This document shows positions 31,445 to 34,926 of a stretch of 34,926 bases of DNA, piece by piece (position 1 is the stretch's first letter; the number at the start of each line of letters is the position of its first letter). Below the pieces are notes generated by a model. It made no database searches. It saw nothing but the letters and a program-made list of their open reading frames with translations, and was not told where the DNA came from. The DNA comes from Verrucomicrobiota bacterium (GTDB lineage: Bacteria > Verrucomicrobiota > Verrucomicrobiia > Chthoniobacterales > UBA10450), in NCBI GenBank assembly GCA_003219125.1, contig QHPP01000269.1:1-34926 (forward strand), read 5' to 3'. The position numbers were made by a program, and so were the translations under genes.

Positions 31445-31660
31445 ATGAATAGCAGCGGACATTTAACGGTCAGCGAGACGGCAACTAAACGAATGCGCAA
31501 AACCAAAGCGAGCACCCGCAAGCCCAAAGGACGTTCCCGCAATGGCTCGACAAAACCTAGTTCCCCCGATCTTCCAGCTGCCGGCACGCTCGCCCGCACC
31601 AAAGCTTTACTTCTCGCTGCTCTGCGGGTGTGGGAGCTAAAACACCGCGTCGGCGATTAA
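31445..31660 (+). CDS. small basic ORF, unknown
   Basis: 71 residues, Lys/Arg/Thr-rich in the first half (ATKRMRKTKASTRKPKGRSR), with a short helical ending (TLARTKALLLAALRVWELKHR). The composition is like the basic tails elsewhere in the window, so a nucleic-acid-binding protein is conceivable. There is no family match that I know and no clear ribosome site. It ends 4 nt into the convergent DUF6717-like gene. The spacer on its left (31206-31444) shows only a weak AGTTGTG/CACAACT hairpin (31332-31358). Confidence 0.35.
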   Translation: MNSSGHLTVSETATKRMRKTKASTRKPKGRSRNGSTKPSSPDLPAAGTLARTKALLLAALRVWELKHRVGD

Positions 31661-32100
31661 CTCCGGCCTCGCGGCTCGACCTTCACGTAAATCTCCCGCG
31701 GCGCGTTTTTGAAATATTTGAACAACGCCGGGCACAGCCAGCCTTCCTGGTTAAATTCAGGACTGTAATACCAGTTCCCGCCGGATTCCGCGCGACGCCA
31801 TTCCAGTTTGAAGTTCGCGCCCGGAAATTGGGTGCCGCAAAAGATCGCGCGAAAGCCGTGCTCCGCGTCCGGAATGTTCGCGGTTGCCTTATCAATAAGC
31901 GTGTCAATTCCCGCAATGAAAGGCTCCTTGCTCAGTCCAACCGCTGCATCATCAAAGACCCATAGGCCTTCGTACTTGTAAGGCACAATCACTATTAAGG
32001 AGTTCATTGCGTTTTCGGTTGGACTTTCTTTACGCAATAGACCAATGGCAACAATCAGGCCAGTCACGATCAGCCCGATTCCAATCATTATCGATTTCAT
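31657..32100 (-). CDS. DUF6717-like protein with N-terminal anchor
   Basis: 147 residues. The first 25 form a membrane anchor or signal (IMIGIGLIVTGLIVAIGLL). The remainder has a compact, well-conserved-looking domain: VPYKYEGLWVFDDAAVGLSKEPF, LEWRRAESGGNWYYSPEFNQ, EGWLCPALFKYF and a final PREIYVKVEP. I associate this pattern with DUF6717, from memory, which in most members has no anchor; M32 (MNSLIVIVPYKYE) may therefore be the ancestral start. Function unknown. Stands alone. Confidence 0.7.
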   Translation of the reverse strand: MKSIMIGIGLIVTGLIVAIGLLRKESPTENAMNSLIVIVPYKYEGLWVFDDAAVGLSKEPFIAGIDTLIDKATANIPDAEHGFRAIFCGTQFPGANFKLEWRRAESGGNWYYSPEFNQEGWLCPALFKYFKNAPREIYVKVEPRGRS

Positions 32101-32246
32101 CGCTTACCTCCGCCGGGAAATTTGCAGACCTCACTCGCTGACGACAACACTGGCCAAGAGGGAGCAATTCTTCAACTAGTTCGGATAACGAGAAGCGAAG
32201 GCCGATCGTAGGCCGTCTCGGTGAGGCAGGGTTTGAAATTTAATGC

Positions 32247-32262
32247 GCGTCTGATCAGACGC
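32247..32262. promoter_or_regulatory. perfect 16-bp palindrome
   Basis: GCGTCTGATCAGACGC is a perfect palindrome in the 332-nt spacer between the DUF6717-like gene and the Pro-Thr protein. It could be a dimeric repressor site. Nothing else is supported in 32101-32432. Confidence 0.35.
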
Positions 32263-32432
32263 CCGAGAACTTGAACAAACGTAACTCAAGCGCGACGCTT
32301 CACCGCAGTTTAGTGCCTGTAGCTTAGCGGCCTGATTTGATCGCCCGAAAAAATAAGTCGCGATCTGGCGGGTAACCACTCAGGGCGGCTCGCCGGCGGC
32401 AAAAGCAATCGCCAATTACTGCCCGTTGCGAC

Positions 32433-34055
32433 GTGCTGTGGCCCGCTTTTAGCTCCCCAAACGCATTCGTGAGGCTCACCCTAATCCGACGTGCCGGGTT
32501 CGTATCGTTTTCGGCTGTAATTATATTTCTCACTCCGAGCGCGCCAGCAGACAGTGGAATCGCCGCGCGCTACCCCGGCGACAAGAACATCGCGGCTGAC
32601 CCTGACGTCATCTTCGCCGACGACTTCGAGGGCTACACGTCGGCCAGCCAAGTGACGAACAAGTGGACGAACGCATACATGCAGCCGAACCTGCGAATCG
32701 CCTCCGAGCCGGGGAACTTCTACGCGGGCAGCAAGGCGCTGGAAATGACGCTGCAAGTGAGCACTTCGGAGGTAGCGAATGCCTTAAAAAAGACGCTGCC
32801 AACGGAGCAGGACACGGTTTACCTCCGCGCCTATACGAAGTTTGCCGCCAACTACAACGTGGTCGGCTCGAATCACAACGGGCTGGATTTGCGCGGCAAG
32901 TACCCGGGGCCCGGTGTCAAAGTCCCGGCCGACGGCACTGGATTCTTCCTCTTCACCTTGCAAAACAACATCCAAGGCGCGGGACGCCCGGGCGAAGTAG
33001 CGCCGGGCTACTGCCATCTCTACTGCTATTGGCCGCTGATGCGCGACAACTACGGCGACCACTGGTACTCTGACGGCTACGTCGTACCATACGACGACAG
33101 CGGTCTTGGCAACAAGGGACTCTGGCAGGCGTACCCGGCGCAGTATCCAGATTGGAAAGCCTTACCGAACTGGCAGCCGCAGCGTGACCGCTGGTACTGC
33201 TACGAACTGATGGTGAAGCTCAACACTCCGGGGCAGAACGACGGCGAGGTTAAGTACTGGATCGACGGCAACGTGGTGGGCGACTTCCCGGACCTCAACA
33301 TCCGATCGATACCGACGCTGAAGGTTGACACGGCGACCATCGCCCTGCACGCGCTGCACAGCGAGCAGGTGAACAAGAAGTGGTACGACAACGTGGTGAT
33401 AGCTACGAAATATGTCGGTCCAATGGCTACCGCCACGCCGTCGCCTACTCCCACCGCCACACCAACTCCCACCCCAACACCTACAGCTACTCCTAGCCCA
33501 ACGCCAACCCCTACTCCGACGGCGACTCCCACACCAACGCCCACCCCGACACCAACCCCAACACCTACAGCTACTCCTACTCCAACGCCAACAGTTACAC
33601 CAACGCCGACTCCTACTCCGACATCCACGCCAACACCAACTCCGACTCCCACTCCCACTCCGACACCCACGCCAACACCAACACCAACACCAACACCAAC
33701 TCCGACTCCGACTCCCACTCCGACGGCGACTCCAACGCCAACATCAACTCCGACTCCGATACCAACTCCAACGCCAACTCCGAGTCCAGCAACCACTCCT
33801 ACACCAACTCCGACACCGATAGGGACTCCTAGTTCAACGCCGACCGCAACGCCATCTGCAACAGCTACTCCTACGCCCGCATGGAGTCCGACTGCAACGC
33901 CTTCTCCTGGCTTGACGCCAACGCCAACGCCCAACCCCGGGCGCCGTCATAGACATCGTGGAAAGAAATGGCAAACGCGATATGAACGCCTGAATGGCGT
34001 GTCGCCTACACCGGTGCCGGGACAATCGGTGGACGCATCGGAGACTCCTCGCTAA
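32433..34055 (+). CDS. exported jelly-roll protein with Pro-Thr tract
   Basis: 540 residues. The start has a probable signal peptide (about 20-38, [21 protein letters not shown]); ATG 32433 or GTG 32469 may be used. Residues about 40-328 form a beta-rich domain: [48 protein letters not shown] and [16 protein letters not shown]. This is the layout of concanavalin/LamG-type or polysaccharide-lyase-like jelly rolls (a DDFE start and a DNV-x-IAT end), so carbohydrate binding or cleavage is plausible but unproven. Residues about 331-500 are an almost pure Pro-Thr tract, followed by a basic RRHRHRGKK tail without sorting signal. The Pro-Thr tract would be an extended, perhaps glycosylated, spacer. 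Confidence 0.75.
   Translation: MLWPAFSSPNAFVRLTLIRRAGFVSFSAVIIFLTPSAPADSGIAARYPGDKNIAADPDVIFADDFEGYTSASQVTNKWTNAYMQPNLRIASEPGNFYAGSKALEMTLQVSTSEVANALKKTLPTEQDTVYLRAYTKFAANYNVVGSNHNGLDLRGKYPGPGVKVPADGTGFFLFTLQNNIQGAGRPGEVAPGYCHLYCYWPLMRDNYGDHWYSDGYVVPYDDSGLGNKGLWQAYPAQYPDWKALPNWQPQRDRWYCYELMVKLNTPGQNDGEVKYWIDGNVVGDFPDLNIRSIPTLKVDTATIALHALHSEQVNKKWYDNVVIATKYVGPMATATPSPTPTATPTPTPTPTATPSPTPTPTPTATPTPTPTPTPTPTPTATPTPTPTVTPTPTPTPTSTPTPTPTPTPTPTPTPTPTPTPTPTPTPTPTPTATPTPTSTPTPIPTPTPTPSPATTPTPTPTPIGTPSSTPTATPSATATPTPAWSPTATPSPGLTPTPTPNPGRRHRHRGKKWQTRYERLNGVSPTPVPGQSVDASETPR
33423..33935 (+). repeat. Pro-Thr coding tandem repeat
   Basis: About 500 nt of imperfect 6-nt units (ACTCCG, ACCAAC and ACCCCA variants) encode PT dipeptides, with scattered A, S, V, I insertions. 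Synonymous codons vary along the tract. The antisense frame is a Gly-Val ORF that should not be annotated. Confidence 0.9.
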
Positions 34056-34280
34056 AGATCGAGCTTAGAGCGAAGCCTCGCGGGGTAACCTGCCGACTTC
34101 TAGTCAACGGAAGCGCTTGCCGGCCTCGCAAGCTTCGATTGCACTGCACTGAGATGTGAAGTGACGTCCAAACCTCTTTGCCGCTTGCAAAAGCGCTGGC
34201 ATAATAGCGGCCGGGTTTGCGGCGGATGAGATTTTGCGTTCGCGTTGTTTGCCATATTTTGATCCGCTTGCGCTGTTTCA

Positions 34281-34307
34281 CACAGCTGACCGTAGAATTG
34301 TGCTGTG
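34281..34307. repeat. small hairpin before tRNA-Arg
   Basis: CACAGC and GCTGTG form a 6-bp stem over a 15-nt loop. The 300-nt spacer 34056-34355 between the Pro-Thr protein and the tRNA otherwise shows no gene. Confidence 0.3.
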
Positions 34308-34355
34308 AAAATGTAACAATATTGGGTGCCGGCGTGCCGGATTCACCCATGAACT

Positions 34356-34429
34356 GCGCCCGTAGCTCAGCCGGATAGAGCAACGGATTTCTAATCCGTA
34401 GGTCGAGTGTTCGAGTCACTCCGGGCGCG
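34356..34429 (+). tRNA. tRNA-Arg (anticodon TCT)
   Basis: A full cloverleaf: acceptor GCGCCCG with CGGGCGC and discriminator G (34429); D arm GCTC...GAGC; anticodon arm ACGGA-TTTCTAA-TCCGT with TCT at 34390-34392; T arm GAGTG-TTCGAGT-CACTC. The 3' CCA is not encoded (CAGCTT follows). It reads AGA/AGG codons. Confidence 0.97.
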
Positions 34430-34459
34430 CAGCTTCGCGTTGGGGCACGATTCAGATGC

Positions 34460-34780
34460 GTGCGGCTTTGGTTGGCTCGCGTCTATGTTTTGTTAGCAAT
34501 TTGCAGCGCGGTCCCGGCTCGCGCCGCTGAATCGCTCGAGCAAACGATCGGCTTTCTCCTTCATCGAATCGAGACCGCCGACGCCACTTTTATTCGGAAC
34601 GGCCAAACCCACACGCCCCAGGAGGCCGTTGCGCATGTCCGCGCTAAGTACGAACATTTCAAAGGGCAGGTCAAAACGCCGGAGGATTTTATCAGGCTGG
34701 CGGCGACTAAGAGCTTGCTTACCGGTCAGCCTTATCTCGTGCGCACTCGCGATGGCAAGGAGATGCCGCTCAACACCTAG
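34460..34780 (+). CDS. DUF5329-like exported protein
   Basis: 106 residues. A signal peptide (RLWLARVYVLLAICSAVPARAAE) is cleaved after ARA or RAA. The mature part fits DUF5329: IGFLLHRIETADATFIRNG, the HVRAKYEHFKGQVKTPEDFI segment, and SLLTGQPYLVRTRDG at the end. Function unknown; small periplasmic proteins of this type are common in Gram-negative genomes. The start is GTG 34460, because the ATG at 34456 is in another frame. It begins 30 nt after the tRNA. Confidence 0.75.
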   Translation: MRLWLARVYVLLAICSAVPARAAESLEQTIGFLLHRIETADATFIRNGQTHTPQEAVAHVRAKYEHFKGQVKTPEDFIRLAATKSLLTGQPYLVRTRDGKEMPLNT

Positions 34781-34886
34781 TTAAGCAACGCACTCCGGGA
34801 ACACCGAGAAAAAGAAGCCAAGTGATCTTCAGTGCCGCTGTCCGAAGTCCGTATTGGGAACGAAGTTAGCTACAAGCATCACAAGA

Positions 34887-34926
34887 ATGAAGCTAAACAA
34901 TTCGTGGGGGCGCATTTTTGCGCTTG
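34887..34926 (+). CDS. start of a further ORF, 3' partial
   Basis: ATG 34887 opens a frame (KLNNSWGRIFAL) that runs to the window edge and could be the beginning of a signal peptide. Too little is visible to say more. Confidence 0.25.
   Translation, partial: MKLNNSWGRIFAL

Noticed and set aside
33200-33934. Long minus-strand Gly-Val repeat ORF (244 aa)
   Set aside because: It is the antisense reading of the Pro-Thr tract and of the jelly-roll gene; the plus-strand protein has a signal peptide and a sensible domain.
33423-33935. CRISPR-like array
   Set aside because: The repetition is 6-nt codon-level Pro-Thr coding without constant repeats and unique spacers.
34006-34419. Minus-strand 137-aa ORF starting TLDLRIRNPLLYPAELRA
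   Set aside because: Its start is the antisense of tRNA-Arg, a well-known source of false protein annotations.

Overview
The window reads as a chromosomal segment of a soil-type Verrucomicrobiota bacterium (Chthoniobacterales/Spartobacteria-like is my best guess). The strongest lineage marker is the small protein at 7115-7552, which resembles the Minf_1886 family, known to me only from Verrucomicrobia and Planctomycetes. Supporting signs are a DUF1844 protein, a Gram-negative envelope gene set (Mla, SurA, MacAB, L,D-transpeptidase), basic histone-H1-like tails, and many palindromic repeats between and inside genes. No rRNA, phage, IS transposase or CRISPR array is visible. TGA is an ordinary stop codon here.

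Layout. 1-2319: an mlaE-mlaF-mlaD lipid-transport operon (mlaE is cut by the window edge). 2392-2790: an H1-like basic protein and a textbook terminator. 2775-3887 (minus): a type IB topoisomerase broken by an in-frame TGA. 4066-7552 (minus): DUF1844, a double-domain M16 peptidase and a Minf_1886-like protein. 7627-8979 (minus): an unknown exported protein. 9097-9651: a Tyr/Gly-rich exported protein with a peptidoglycan-binding domain. 9892-10955 (minus): FmdB-type zinc ribbon plus a membrane zinc-ribbon protein. 11101-11715: an L,D-transpeptidase lipoprotein. 11905-17728: mfd, surA-like parvulin, pdxA, a DUF2238 membrane protein, running into an ABC-2 half-permease (17725-18534). 18588-22445 (minus): rhodanese and a MacA/MacB-type tripartite pump. 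22483-23286: the second ABC-2 half-permease. 23395-24530: a DksA-like protein with an H1-like tail, then ribosomal proteins bL33 and bS18. 24812-31205 (minus): a compact eight-gene run sppA, CPBP protease, thiL, tsaE, tsaB, alr (broken), a RelE/ParE-like protein and a class V aminotransferase, most joined by start/stop overlaps. 31445-34055: a small basic ORF, a DUF6717-like protein and a large exported protein with a long Pro-Thr tract. 34356-34429: tRNA-Arg(TCT). 34460-end: a DUF5329-like exported protein and the start of another ORF.

How it fits together. Most genes serve the envelope (lipid transport, OMP folding, peptidoglycan cross-linking and D-Ala supply, signal-peptide clean-up, export) or information processing (mfd, t6A synthesis genes, bL33/bS18, DksA-like). 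Nothing looks like a defence island.

What stands out. (1) A family of palindromic repeats, about 25-nt arms, occurs in spacers and also in frame inside mfd and at the start of another gene. (2) Three genes carry lesions: an in-frame TGA in topoisomerase IB, an internal deletion with frameshift in alr, and a compressed mlaE/mlaF junction. These are either real decay or consensus errors in a draft or metagenomic assembly. (3) Both halves of a heterodimeric ABC-2 exporter sit either side of an opposite-strand MacAB module, without their own ATPase. (4) A DksA-like protein has lost half of its zinc cysteines and gained an H1-like tail. I did not find a convincingly new multi-gene system; the in-frame palindromes are the best candidate for something under-described.
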